From: Pyrenopolyporus hunteri
Taxonomy: Eukaryota; Ascomycota; Sordariomycetes; Xylariales; Hypoxylaceae
Assembly (NCBI GenBank): GCA_902806595.1
Contig: CADCXC010000043.1
Coordinates: 124,001-188,000, forward strand
Direction of reading: 5' to 3'
Length of the DNA: 64,000 nucleotides
The notes beneath the pieces are model-generated. The model was given only the letters and a program-made list of their open reading frames with translations, was not told the DNA's origin and did not search any database. Of this stretch, positions 11,161 to 21,779 are shown piece after piece. The position numbers were made by a program, and so were the translations under genes. Within the stretch, counting starts at the first letter, position 1, and every line of letters begins with the position of its first letter.

Positions 11161-12354
11161 ATGAGACTGAATGAACATATCGGTCAGTTCCTCTCACCAG
11201 TTTGCTTCTCATCAACTTCCCTAGGTGACTCATACGATACCTAACATAGCGAATATCAGCATATCTTCATCCATTCTTATCCCAACCCCAACCGATTTAT
11301 AGTAGTCCGAAATGGTCAAAAGACTAACAGGCAATAATAACAGCCGTCTCAACCAGCAAGGTCCTGCTCGTGCCCTACGACGCCCGCCACGTCCCGCGGT
11401 ACCACGAGTGGATGGAGGACCCGGTATCTCCCCTTTCCCTCCCCTTTCCTTTTCTCCTATCGATCACATCCCCACCCCTCCCTCCCTCCTAACATAAAGA
11501 ACCCTAGAATAATACAAAATAAAATAAATAAGATATCTATAGAGATAACGCCGATGATAAGAGAACTACCTATCGAGAAAACAAGCTAACAAACCTCCCC
11601 CCAGGCCATCCGCGAAGCCACGGCCTCGGAGCGCATCTCCCTCGCCGAGGAGTACGCCAACCAGGCCGAGTGGCGCGCGGCGCGCGACAAGCTCACGTTC
11701 ATCGTGTGCGAGCCGTTGGCATCACCTTCACCGTCTCCGTTCCCATCCTCGGAGTCGAAGTCTGAGTCTCAGGGGACAGGGGAAGGGGAAGGCGTAGGAG
11801 TAGAGGTAGTCAGGGCTGGCGAGGCAGATGAGCCAGGCAGGATGGTCGGGGATGTTAATTTGTTTCTTACGCCCTCGGATGGGGAGGAGGATGATGGTGA
11901 TGTGGAACAGGAGAAGGGTGAAACAACGGAAACATATTGCACCGCCGAAATCGACATCATGATCGCGGACCCGCGGCACCGGGGCAAGGGGTTCGGGCGC
12001 GCGGCCGTGGCGTCCTTCTTATTGTTCATACGCCGGCATCTAGACGGTGTGCTGGCCGAGTACGCGAGTGCTGATACTCAGCGTGTAAGTGCTGGCGATA
12101 CGGCCGACAAACAGGGCTCTGCCAAACCTGTGCTCAAGGAGCTTGTGGCGAAGATCAATGAGAGTAATAAAGGCAGCATTGCGCTGTTCAAGAGCCTGGG
12201 GTTCAGGCAGAGGGGCGGGGTGAATTATTTCGGCGAGGTGTTGATGGTGCTTGATAGGTTTGGGGAGATGGGGACGGAGATGGCTTGGGAGAATGATGTG
12301 TTGGGAGGGGGTTATAGGGAGTTGGTGTACGATAGATCGCGGGTAGAGAAGTAG
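11161..12354 (+). CDS. NAT9-type GNAT N-acetyltransferase
   Basis: Exons are 11161-11182, 11344-11423 and 11605-12354; they close in frame to 283 residues. The N-terminus reads MRLNEHIAVSTSKVLLV and then PYDARHVPRYHEWMEDP, the recognisable start of the N-acetyltransferase 9 family. The following exon continues AIREATASERISLAEEY. The GNAT fold is completed by the acetyl-CoA binding segment HRGKGFGRAAV (R/Q-x2-G-x-G/A), then a helix and NKGSIALFKSLGFRQRGG. A Ser/Pro/Glu-rich insertion sits at about residues 68-110. NAT9 proteins are putative acetyltransferases; the animal protein has been linked to tubulin stability, and the fungal substrate is unknown. The 22-nt first exon is inferred from the fit; its donor is GTCAGT and the acceptor AATAACAG. 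Confidence 0.85.
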
Positions 12355-12647
12355 ATGAGTGTTTGGTGGCCCGTATGATCTGTTGAGGCAGTTGGTGAGT
12401 ATAAGTGAGACGACTGGTGTATTAATGGAGTGTGAAGCCTCACTACCTACCCTAGGTGAGTGCATTCATCGGTAAAGATCTATGAGTATAAATACTTAGA
12501 CGTATAGACATGCTACCTCCTATCTCCATCCCCTCTATAGACGGCGCCTCTTCACAGATCCAACGTATATACTCCGCCCATTACATTTCTCGCCTCCTTT
12601 GCGCGCTCTATCCCATCCATCCTATCCTGAACCTCTCTCTCTATCAT
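12355..12647. other. Convergent 3' intergenic region
   Basis: A 293-bp spacer between the stop codons of the NAT9-like gene and the dehydratase gene, which converge. It should hold both polyadenylation regions; nothing else is seen. Confidence 0.5.
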
Positions 12648-13948
12648 CTACTTCACCCCAAACTTCTCGCCATACACCCTCAACATCTCCAGCGAGACAT
12701 TCGACCCCCCGCACACGACCAGCACCACGTTCTTCGTCCGCCACTCCTCGTCGCCGACGCCCTCGCCGCCGACCACCCTCCTCAGGTCGCCGTTGTACGC
12801 CGTCGCGATCGTCGCCCCGCACGCCACCTCGACCAGGATCCGCGCGTCGTCCGCGAACCGCACCGACCCCGCCACCGCCTCCGCGTCCGCGACGACCGCG
12901 TTCCTCAGGTGCGGCGCCTCGCGGGCCCACGCGAACGCGCGCTCCGACACCCGCGGCGCCCCCAGGCTCGTCGCCACGCTCGTGATGGCCGGCAGCGTCA
13001 CCAGCTCGCCCGCCTTCAGGCTCGCGTCCAGGCTGTCGGCGCCGAGCGTCTCGACCGCCAGGACCGTGGGCTTGCCCTCCCCCTCCCCGTCCCTGCGCCT
13101 GCCCCGCCGCCGTAGTTCCTCTCCACGCCCTCCATGATCCCGTTGAGCAGCCCGCCGCCCCCGCAGCTGCACACGATGCCGTCGATGCGGAGCGGGGAGC
13201 CGGGGGAGAAGGGGGAGCCGGGCGCGACGAGCTCGTCGACGATGACGCTGGCCCCCGCCCACACGTCCGGGTGGTCGAAGGGCGGCACGTAGATCCCCGA
13301 GGGGTCCTGCGCGAGGAGTTCGGTGCGCAGGTGCGCGTCCGCGAGGGCCCAGTTCGAGCCGACTTGGTGGACTTTGGCGCCGAGGACTGGTGGTAGGGTT
13401 GAGGGTTAGTGGATGTGGTATAGGGGATTATGGGGAAGAGATATATAGGTGGGTATATTTTAGGGAAAAGGAGAAAGGGGGAGTGGGGTTGTGGTTCCAA
13501 GGCGCCGGCCTGAAGTGTACTTAGAGGGTTATGCTTGGGTGATTAGGACCGCGTAACTCACCGCGCAGCTTATCTATCATATGCGGCAACGTAGTCACCG
13601 GCACGACGATGGTACACGGCTGTCCCAGGGTCGCGGCGGCCGTCGCGCACGCCAGGCCCGCGTTGCCGCCGGACGAGCAGTAGAAGCGCACGTTGCTGCT
13701 CGGCTTGGCGAGCATCGCCTTGTACATCATGTTCCCGATCCCTCGCGACTTGAACGAGCCCGAGGGCTGCAGGTTCTCGAGCTTGAGGAAGATGTTGCTG
13801 CGTTTGTGGGTTAGTTTCTTAGGGCGTTTGGTATTAAGGGGGTGGATAGGGGAGGAACGAACCAGCCTGCTGCTCGCGACAGAGGTCCCGATGGGATGCA
13901 CGGCGTCTCTATGGAGAGCTTCGGGGGCTCTGAATCGTAGGAGCCCAT
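12648..13948 (-). CDS. L-serine/L-threonine dehydratase, PLP fold type II, with apparent frameshift
   Basis: Exons are 13948-13863, 13797-13562 and 13386-12648. The enzyme deaminates serine (and often threonine) to pyruvate (or 2-oxobutyrate) with pyridoxal phosphate. The PLP lysine lies in NLQPSGSFKSRG and the phosphate-binding glycine loop is SSGGNAG. Downstream are VCSCGGGGLLNGI and LAVETLGADSLDASLKAGE, and the protein ends VYGEKFGVK. The exons sum to 1061 nt, one short of a multiple of three. The reading frame changes between GVERNYGGGAG and KPTVLAVET within a G-rich tract at about 13075-13100. No intron of plausible size with usable splice sites fits there. This is either an assembly or sequencing indel or a true frameshift. 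Restoring one base would give about 353 residues, the usual length. Family certain; gene integrity open. Confidence 0.85.
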
Positions 13949-16739
13949 TGTGCCGTGTCGACGATGTGCTGGGGGTAGAGTTTGGGGGAATGAAGAACTC
14001 TCCGGAACCTTGATGGATAGATGAGAAATGGCGAGATTAAGTATAGCTGGACAGTAGGATTCTGGATCGGTATTAGCTTTGCGGTTCTTCAGTGGTTATT
14101 TAGTATAATGTAAAATATACGACACTTGCCTATAATATCGCTAGACCGTTTGAAATTAGGTACTGGCTATGGACGGAGTTCCGGTCTCTGCGGCGATGGT
14201 TATATATCCAGGGTCTTCGGCGCCGAACTCAAAAATATAGGTATGTCGAAAATTTTTATCCGGAATCCATCAAGGTAAACAAAAGCCTGTCCCAAGAACC
14301 CTCAGATGCAAAGCTAGCTCGTCTATCATCGTCTATAAGTCTGCTCTCGCGTCGAAGTATCTTCCTTTATCGGACAAGATTCCTAAGCAGTTGGATTCTA
14401 TACCTACCAACCACGACATTAAGGCGTATATCGACCATGCAAGGGTTAGCGTCACACTGCAGGTTCCCCGTTGATCAGGGTCGGGGCCAGGGCGCCAGTT
14501 GGAAGACGGGGAGTTAACAGAAGCCGCCGACTCCCGTTAGCAGCGGTCTAGCGCTGCGGAGGGGAACCGTTCAGGTCAGGCGGGACCCAAGAGCTAGGCT
14601 ATGGATTCGACCGCCGCCGCTGGCCGACGCTGGCCGCTCCCGTATATATGTAATAGTTACTTAATTATTTAGGTAATGTACGTCTATAGCTCCGATCCGT
14701 GGTCCTCTTTACCTCTTGAATGACTTGAAGTGACGTCTTATATTACTATCCGTCCTTCCTTAATAGCACGGTGTGCCGGAGTTATGTTGAATAATTGGAT
14801 GTTGCGTTCGAAGGTTGCGTTTTATTAGTATAGGTTCCTGTTATGAAGATCGGCTGGCTTATCTCCGTTGGGCTTTACGGGGCGTAAGTCTGAAATCTTA
14901 CATACCTCTCTGGTGGAATCGATTACGCGGTATTAATATAAAACAAGACGTTAATTCAACGACAGTCCGCGGTTGAATATTATCTTCTCGAAAGTAGTCT
15001 AAATAACTTCATTGAGTCTCGTGGTAGATAATTTCTTAAGTTAGAGTTACGGAGCGAAGCTCGGCAATTTTCACTATAACCGTTTGATCCGAGACAACCT
15101 GTTTAATCCCAATTCAATTCTCACCCAATTCGAACAGGCTCAGCTAATAATTGGAATCATTCATATGTACAATTCGCGGTAGTGTATAAATTTTGACGAT
15201 AAGCCCGTGCAATTATAGTACTCACATCTCTTGAGGTTCTAACATTATCGGGACTGGCACTGAACCCTGTACATGGATTTTGCTGGAACGCCCACGCAGT
15301 CAGAGCACGCAGCACCGCTGAGATCTGGTGACTGGTGACGCCAATCCGACCGTTGTGATAGAGTTGAATAGCCCGCATCAATGAACAATGTATCAACCTA
15401 TTTAATATGGGTAGAATAGTATCTACCATTACGATGGTTAATCTGGCAGTTAGTTCTAATTGCTCCCGCATAATTATGAAGAACCTCAGGTGGAAATGTG
15501 CTAAAGCAGGGCCTGAGTCAGTACCTATATACGTACCTATATCACTGTATATAGGGGTTGAGGTGATACTATGGATAAGCGAGATAAGCTACGGAGATAA
15601 CGCTCCACTTGAATATTTTGGTGGTGTGCTTAGTGTTAGCGTCCTCATTTGGGATAGAGAATGATCATATGTTTGACTGAGAACATTATGTTGGTAACAA
15701 GATATAGATATAAGCGTAAGGCAGTTATGAAGTAGTATAATACCTGCCTTAATCAGTACGCAGCATTTGGACTTTCCTATGCCGCCTGTTTCAGGCCTGC
15801 GGCAGGAGCGCAGCAAGGTCGAACCAGCCGGTTTCAAGTAGACAGTACCTAGGTACCTGCCTAGGTACCTACCTACCCGCCTATTTCCCCACGAGTGTCC
15901 CACCAATTATTTCTTCCCTTCTTCATCCCAGTTCACGATCCCCTTTATCGTACCTTATGCATATGAATTTCCATAATTGAACAATATCCCTGTCACGATC
16001 AAATATGGAAGACCCTTTTCCAAATATATACCGACCTTGAAGCTGTAGGGGTTCAGGGGCATGGCAGATTAGATTTCGAGGGCGACCGCCAAAGAAAAAA
16101 ACACCGAGACTCAGCCAAGTAAAATAGATTGGTTTGTGTTCCGTTCGTTCCCTTACAGCTTTTTGCGTACAACACAATGTAGCGCAACGGAATACCTCTA
16201 CTTCTACCTAAGCTGCCATTCTAGGAAGGTATCCAACGTAATGGGCGCTATCCCTGAAGATCAAACCGCGACGTGTGCGATACTCCAGAGCTAAATTCGC
16301 ACCTACTCGCCGGTCAGGGAGGTCTAAGCACCTAATTGGTCCTCCATGCCCCTTTTAGGGAGTTGGCGTGGCGGTGCCTAGGAGATAATACGGATCAGGA
16401 CCTGATTTTAGGGCGGCAAGTCAGATAGATCTTGGCTCTCGCGAACAGGGCCGGTCGCTCGAGACCCTTATTAGCCATCGCCAAGCAAGGATCCAGAATA
16501 CGAGTGTATTTGCTAGCCTTCCAAGGGTCTTCTATTTTATGACGGTGGGTTTCAGGTGGGCCATGCGATCAGAGAACTCGTTCATATAGAAACGGACGCT
16601 GTCCAGCCTGCTACAACGGGCGCTCTTTTCTGACTGTTCTCCATTTATCACATCTCTCTCTCTTGTCAACCCGGTAGGATACCTGCGTGCTGGACAACTA
16701 GAACATCCTTGGAAGTACCATTCATATTCAGCCTCAACT
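13949..16739. other. Long intergenic stretch, no gene supported
   Basis: About 2.8 kb. Parts (14650-15200) are A+T-biased and look like decayed sequence. A TACCTAGG repeat cluster is at 15845-15881. The frames at 15157-15471, 15589-15906 and 15923-16177 show no family features, and I treat them as chance. Confidence 0.5.
15845..15881. repeat. TACCTAGGTA-type repeat cluster
   Basis: Two copies of CCTAGGTACCT with flanking ACCTACC units, an imperfect palindrome of the dispersed family. Confidence 0.7.
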
Positions 16740-17261
16740 ATGAAGTTCCAACTACCGTTCGAGCTGGGCATGATTGCCTCTAATATATTCGCTTCGAACA
16801 TCACCAATGTGTCTCCCTCCATCTACATTCTCCGGACATCCCAGCCCGCTACGATCGCTCTTAGCAAGGCGTTGGATACACTAGGTTATAATCGTCTGGA
16901 TCTCACATCGGATACGCTCGACCAAGCAGCGTTGTCTCGGACCTACGTCGAAGTCACATCAGATTCACAGCTCGTGGAGATCTCTCGATCTCATCCCGAG
17001 GCCAAGTTTATCCTACCGCGAGGGAGTTCGGCATCTATAGAAGAATGGTGGGAAGACTCCTTGCCCATAGGCGAAATGGGCCCTGCTTTGTCGGCTCGCG
17101 GTTTATTTTCTGAGAAAAAGCGCTCCCGTGGTTTTCTGGAGTTAGATGTGCTTGCACTGGAGGCGGGTTCGCAGGCGGAAAATTGGGTTCGTCTCTGCGA
17201 CTTTCTAGGCATGGGGTACAGCATCGTCGAGAGATTGGGTCTCTGGCATTTCCCGCAATAA
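16740..17261 (+). CDS. Degenerate sulfotransferase-like protein
   Basis: A 173-residue intronless frame. It resembles a shortened P-loop sulfotransferase of the fungal Sulfotransfer_4 type. It opens with a strand plus helix (SIYILRTSQPATIALSKALDTLGYN), has a segment like the family's substrate/'YPDAKFIL' block (SRSHPEAKFILPRG), and ends like the family's 'LCxFLG...FP' tail (WVRLCDFLGMGY...WHFPQ). The canonical P-loop Gly/Lys residues that bind the PAPS cofactor are not visible, and the protein is much shorter than the usual 220-300 residues. It may therefore be a non-catalytic relative or a decaying copy. The ATG at 16740 is the first in frame. The family link is by eye and only moderately secure. 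Confidence 0.5.
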   Translation: MKFQLPFELGMIASNIFASNITNVSPSIYILRTSQPATIALSKALDTLGYNRLDLTSDTLDQAALSRTYVEVTSDSQLVEISRSHPEAKFILPRGSSASIEEWWEDSLPIGEMGPALSARGLFSEKKRSRGFLELDVLALEAGSQAENWVRLCDFLGMGYSIVERLGLWHFPQ

Positions 17262-18295
17262 AAGCACGACGGTTCGAGTCCACATACACATATACATTGG
17301 GGGTCTAGAACCTCGAAACGACGAACTTGCGGAGGAAAGCGACTAAAACGGGCCCTGGGCCTATCTGGCGGACGTTTGCCGCCACCGATGGTTAGATTTG
17401 TTAGCGCCCAAAAAATAACACGGAATGAGATACCCGGCGATAGACGGAGATAGACCAGATTTGAGACGCCTTATTCTCTTACAATGCAGGAGCAAGAGAA
17501 AACGGCACCAGTCTAGCGGCTCCCCGATTAGAAATCGGCTACAATAGATCGAATTGACTGAGGTTGGCTCCGGCGTTCTAGAAGGGACGGCAGAAATGCG
17601 ACGTCAACAGGACGTCTAAGCTTATAGACGCTTAAAGCTAATTAGAAAGTAAATATCAACAAAACATGTTATATGTTCCTCACTATAAAGACCGCGAGAC
17701 TATATGAGCTTCCCCGGTTTAGTCTTGACTCTACCCAAGTCTACCGCTAAACCGACTTTGCTCGATATGTACGCGCAGGCAGCCGTTATATCGTTTACCG
17801 ACTTGAGGCCAAGAATTGGGTAACCACTTTCTATCAGGGTGCCCTTGTTTACCCTCGATGGATTGGTTTGAAGCGGCGGTCTAGCTGGATATAGTATACA
17901 TGATATCCACCTACATTGGTACAGCCTTACCACACAAACCCTTTCCGGGGTTCTCGGTTCGACTCAATACAAGGTAGTTTTTGCATCTGTCATTCAAACA
18001 ACCTAGTCGTCGGTCGCTTCTCAATCTTCCCACGGGTTAACATTTCCGGCATAGTTAAAATTAGGTATGAAACCCGTTATCCATCTTCACTCATACCCCC
18101 CATCGGCAGCTGATTCGCGGGTACGTGTAAGCATGATGATACCTAGCGTGGCAGTGCTCGGCCTGCTAAATTTTTTGATATTCGTTGCCCCTCTACCTTA
18201 ACCCCCCCAGCATACCGAGGACGCTGATATGGGATACTTTATCAATCACTCATTCGTCAATTTTCCGAGAGTAGCAGGCATGAATACGACCGAAA
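17262..18295. other. Intergenic, no gene seen
   Basis: About 1 kb upstream of the Zn2Cys6 gene. It contains only short frames with no features. A T-arm-like GGTTCGA string near 17271 has no matching tRNA stems. Confidence 0.5.
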
Positions 18296-19420
18296 ATGTC
18301 GTCGACGTCCCGGAGAGCTCACCACAAGAGCCGAGGCGGATGCACCACCTGCAAGTCTAAGAAGGTGAAATGCGACGAGCAGCATCCGTGCTCGTACTGC
18401 GTTAAGAGACACCTCCAATGTAGCCTGACGCCCTCGCCGTCTCCCGGAACCAGCGGAGACGCGAATACGCCGCCCGAGGTAACCGTCTTCCGGCCGTACG
18501 AGGAGCCGTCCTTCACCTTCACCGACTTCGGCCTGTACCGGCACTACATCAAGGCCACGGCGCTGGCCCAGGCCGACGACAGCGCCTCGGTGACGGTCTG
18601 GCGCGAGACCATCCCCGACCTCGCGACGCAGCACGCCTACCTGCTGCACGAGGTGCTCGCGGTGGCGGCGCAGCACGCGCGGGCCTCGGCGCCGCCCGAG
18701 CAGGCCGGGTTCTACGAGCGCGCGGCGGCCGAGCACCAGGCGCGCGCGATCCCGCTGTTCCGGGAGGCGCTCGCCGCGAGCTCGGCGGAGACGGCGGTGG
18801 CGCTGTTCGCGTGCTCCTGCCTGTTCGTGCCGTACCACTTCGCCGCCGCCCGGGACGCCTCCTCGCTGCTGTTCGGCGAGGCCGCGGGCGCCCTGCCCGA
18901 GTGGCTCGTGCTGATCCACGGCTGCGCCGCCGTCACCATGGAGCACGGCGACACCGTCGCCCGCTCGCCCCTGCGCGCGCTCCTCGGCGACCTGACGAAC
19001 CCGCGCCCCGAGGAGCTGTGCCACGGCCCGACGGACGCCCGGCTGCGCCGCCTCGCCGAGGACCTGCCGGCCGAGGACGTCTCCGCGTCGCCGGAGCGCG
19101 CCGACGCGTACGCCCAGGCCGTGGCCAAGCTGCGCCTGAGCTTCTACCTCTCGGACCGCGCGGACTCCCCGCTCAACCGCAAGAACGCGGCCCTGCGCTT
19201 CCCCGTGTTCATGAACCAGCCGCGGATCGCCGCGGACCTGGCGGCGGGCCGGCCGGCGGCGCTGGTGCTCATGGCGTTCTGGTGCGTGCTGATGCACCGC
19301 GTGCAGGACCGCTGGTGGCTCAAGGACAAGGTCGGCCCGCTGCTCCGCAAGATCGAGGAGCTGGTGCCGCCGCAGTATAAGCACCTTTTGGCTTGGCCGT
19401 TGGAGCAGGTGGGGATTTAG
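18296..19420 (+). CDS. Zn2Cys6 (Gal4-type) fungal transcription factor
   Basis: A single exon of 374 residues. The N-terminus carries the binuclear zinc cluster: residues about 15-42 read GGCTTCKSKKVKCDEQ, then CSYCVKRHLQC. The spacing C-x2-C-x6-C...C-x2-C-x6-C binds two zinc ions and DNA, and it is preceded by the basic SRRAHHKSRG. A Ser/Pro/Thr linker follows, then an Ala/Leu-rich helical region. The short length and layout resemble the UPC2/ECM22-like sterol-control subclass of C6 factors, but many fungal C6 factors look alike, so no target is claimed. The coding region is strikingly GC-rich, which creates long antisense open frames. The start is supported because the zinc cluster begins 14 residues after the ATG. 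Confidence 0.9.
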   Translation: MSSTSRRAHHKSRGGCTTCKSKKVKCDEQHPCSYCVKRHLQCSLTPSPSPGTSGDANTPPEVTVFRPYEEPSFTFTDFGLYRHYIKATALAQADDSASVTVWRETIPDLATQHAYLLHEVLAVAAQHARASAPPEQAGFYERAAAEHQARAIPLFREALAASSAETAVALFACSCLFVPYHFAAARDASSLLFGEAAGALPEWLVLIHGCAAVTMEHGDTVARSPLRALLGDLTNPRPEELCHGPTDARLRRLAEDLPAEDVSASPERADAYAQAVAKLRLSFYLSDRADSPLNRKNAALRFPVFMNQPRIAADLAAGRPAALVLMAFWCVLMHRVQDRWWLKDKVGPLLRKIEELVPPQYKHLLAWPLEQVGI

Positions 19421-20041
19421 GAGATGGGAGATGGATGGATGGATGAATGGATGTATAAGTTACATATTCTACATAAATTAGGAATATGATTGAAGATGTA
19501 GTTATTAGAAGTAAGCATAGAGGGAAGGCTACCTACTCTTGGAAATATATACTTTGTATACTTGCTTATACCGTGTAGATCCGGGTAATACAAACGGTGA
19601 ATGCAAGTAAGATTGGTGGCGCTTACACGAGGAAGACACTGGTCCACACAGTGTGGCAAAATTAGAACATTCCAAGACATCTCGGGTCTTGGATTTACTC
19701 ACTTAAAGGTAACTGATTCAATATTCTTATATCTTAACAGACACAAATTTCTCATCGACTCAACCTCTACTCATCATTTTAATGAATTCTGTCTCGCCTC
19801 CCTTATTCTAAAGCATCGACAGAATAAGCCCCGATACTGTGTTACTCCGAGAAGAACAAAAGGAAAAAAAAGAAAAACGAGCCTCGACCGTTTATAGAAC
19901 CAGACATCAATTCATCCGAGACACGCCTCCGCGCCAGCTCACCGCGCGCCGAGAGCTAAACGCCACCACATCCCGCACATCCCCGACTCACCAGGCCCAG
20001 CAGCGAAGGCCGCATCAAAACAAACCAATAGCCCAGAAAAA
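19421..20041. other. Intergenic, no gene seen
   Basis: GGAT tetranucleotide repeats lie at 19430-19452, followed by A+T-biased sequence to 19560 and the promoter region of the NTF2-fold gene. No coding feature is recognised. Confidence 0.5.
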
Positions 20042-20851
20042 ATGGCGCTCCCAACACCAGACACCCAAGCCAAAGTCGCCAGCGAAGGTACTTCTTCCCT
20101 CCCCCCCTTCCCCCTCCCTTCATCCATCCCAACCCTCTCCCCATCCCACATCTTCCAAACCGACATCCAAACCCTACCTAACCCGGCCCCCGCAGCAGCC
20201 GAGATCTTCGTAGACCACTTCTACGACGCGCTCTCCCACCGGCGTCCCCTCGGCGCCTTCTACGCGTCCGCGTCGCCGCGCCTCGCCGCCGCCGGCGTCA
20301 AGCCGGACATCAGCGTGAACGGGCTCGCGGTCGCGGACGTGCCCGCCTACGAGGCGCTGCTCGGGGCCCAGGGCGGGCCCGTCAGCTACGAGGTCAGCTC
20401 GTTCGACGCGCAGGCCGTGAACCCCCGGTTCCGGGTCGGCGAGCCGGAGGGGAGTGGTAGCGGAGGGGGGGAGAACGGAGGAGGGGCAGGGGCAGGCGCC
20501 GGCGCCGGCGCACCGTCGGGCCGCGACGCTACCGCCGCCGCGGCCACCCTGCGCAGCGGCGACCGGATCAGCTTCGCGGTGCAGGTCAGCGGGGTGGCGA
20601 GGTACGGCAGGGGCCGCGCGGACGCGGGCGCGGGCGCCGGTAACGGCGGTGCCGCGCCCGCGAGCAACGGCGGGGCCGCGGGCGCCGCGGGGATCTTCGG
20701 CGGTGCGAAGGCCGACGGCGGCGGCGGGGTCCTGGAGAAGCCGTTCAACGAGGCGTTCCTGCTGGTCCCGCACTGGGAGGCGTGGGCGAGGAATGCGCCC
20801 CGCGGACTGAGGAAGTGGGTTATCGTGAGTCAGAACTTTCGCGCTTTGTGA
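20042..20851 (+). CDS. NTF2-fold protein, probable mRNA-export cofactor NXT1/p15-like
   Basis: Exons are 20042-20087 and 20196-20851, 233 residues. The fold reads AAEIFVDHFYDALSHRRPLGAFY, a middle block KPDISVNGLAV...YEALL, and a C-terminus PFNEAFLLVPHWEAW...RKWVIVSQNFRAL. This resembles the NXT1/p15 partner of the Mex67/NXF1 mRNA exporter (compare the 'AEEFV..YY', 'FNQNF' and 'W-I-S-xFR' blocks of p15) more than NTF2 itself. Two Gly/Ala-rich insertions (about residues 118-142 and 168-200) swell the domain. The intron at 20088-20195 is 108 nt, a multiple of three, and has no stop codon, so a retained-intron protein with 36 extra residues is possible; splicing gives a better family match. Exact subfamily is inferred. 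Confidence 0.72.
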   Translation: MALPTPDTQAKVASEGTSSLPPFPLPSSIPTLSPSHIFQTDIQTLPNPAPAAAEIFVDHFYDALSHRRPLGAFYASASPRLAAAGVKPDISVNGLAVADVPAYEALLGAQGGPVSYEVSSFDAQAVNPRFRVGEPEGSGSGGGENGGGAGAGAGAGAPSGRDATAAAATLRSGDRISFAVQVSGVARYGRGRADAGAGAGNGGAAPASNGGAAGAAGIFGGAKADGGGGVLEKPFNEAFLLVPHWEAWARNAPRGLRKWVIVSQNFRAL

Positions 20852-21779
20852 GAGGGAGGGGGATGGTGGGGAGATGAGGATCGGAATGGGATGAGATAGG
20901 ATGAAGGATGAGAGGGATGAGAGGAGCGCTGGTGGGATGGGGTGGACTGATACCCTGGCTTCTCGCATCTCAGCGGCATCGTACAATTTATCCATGGGCC
21001 GACGATATTCCTAAGCAACTAAGCATCGAATGACAGGCACAGGCAATGGACACTTCTCGAATGAACACGACAGTAGAAGATATGGAGGGCGGCGAGTACA
21101 TGAGGGATCGACTTGGTTGGTATAATCCTACCTGCGTTTACGAGCACGACTTCCAACATCAGGATTCCTACGAACTCACAGCATATCAACTTACCCATCC
21201 GAGCTTGGTGGACGGGTGATTAACAAGGGTCTGGGCGCATATGTCATTATAAAGAACACCAAGAAAAGGAGAAAGCCCAGTAGAATCGTGAGAGGAGACA
21301 GACACCCATTGTACTTGCTTGTCCTAGCAAGGATAGAGGAAAGGGGAGAAGGGATGGAATTCTCAAATCGAGCATGCATACGTCCACATCAGACGGGGCA
21401 TAACCAGCAATCACCGGCCCCTAGTCCCTTTGAACATTCCAAAGTAAATAAAATATTGGGGAAATTATTTTATTTAAACGTTTGTTTGTCTGTGTCTGTT
21501 TGCCGTCCGTCCGCTAATTTGTATCCCGCTTGTAGGAATAGGTCTATAATCAGAGCTTATGATTGTAATGCATAGCAGCACGTAAGGATACCAGTCTTCC
21601 ACTCTGCTCTAACTTGACCAGCAACCTCTTGCCAGACCTCTATGCCCCTCCTGAGCGGCCGGTATATACGAACTTCGGGAATGCTCCTTGCGAGTCCCAT
21701 CCGCATGCTTAGAACTCATGCTAGCCTCGACCTCAACCTCAATGTCAATCTCGGCCCCGACCTCAATAGTCGTAGATGC
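20852..21779. other. Convergent intergenic region, no gene seen
   Basis: The NXT1-like gene and RAM2 converge here with about 930 bp between them. The frame at 21216-21575 has no features. A CCTCAACCTCAATG-like repeat at 21729-21770 lies just past the RAM2 stop. Confidence 0.5.

Noticed and set aside
13000..13140. An intron to explain the dehydratase frame change
   Set aside because: The only GT...CAG pair that would remove the tract spans about 34 nt, too short, and would not give a family-like junction.
12510..13500. Overlapping open frames on both strands across the dehydratase gene
   Set aside because: Low-complexity Pro/Arg/Ala shadows; only the minus-strand frames with PLP-enzyme motifs were kept.
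17255..17290. Possible tRNA end (GGTTCGAGTCC)
   Set aside because: No cloverleaf can be drawn from the surrounding 80 bases.
18257..19384. 375-codon open frame antisense to the Zn2Cys6 gene
   Set aside because: Arg/Val/Gly-rich composition is the shadow of very GC-rich coding DNA; the + strand carries a real zinc cluster.
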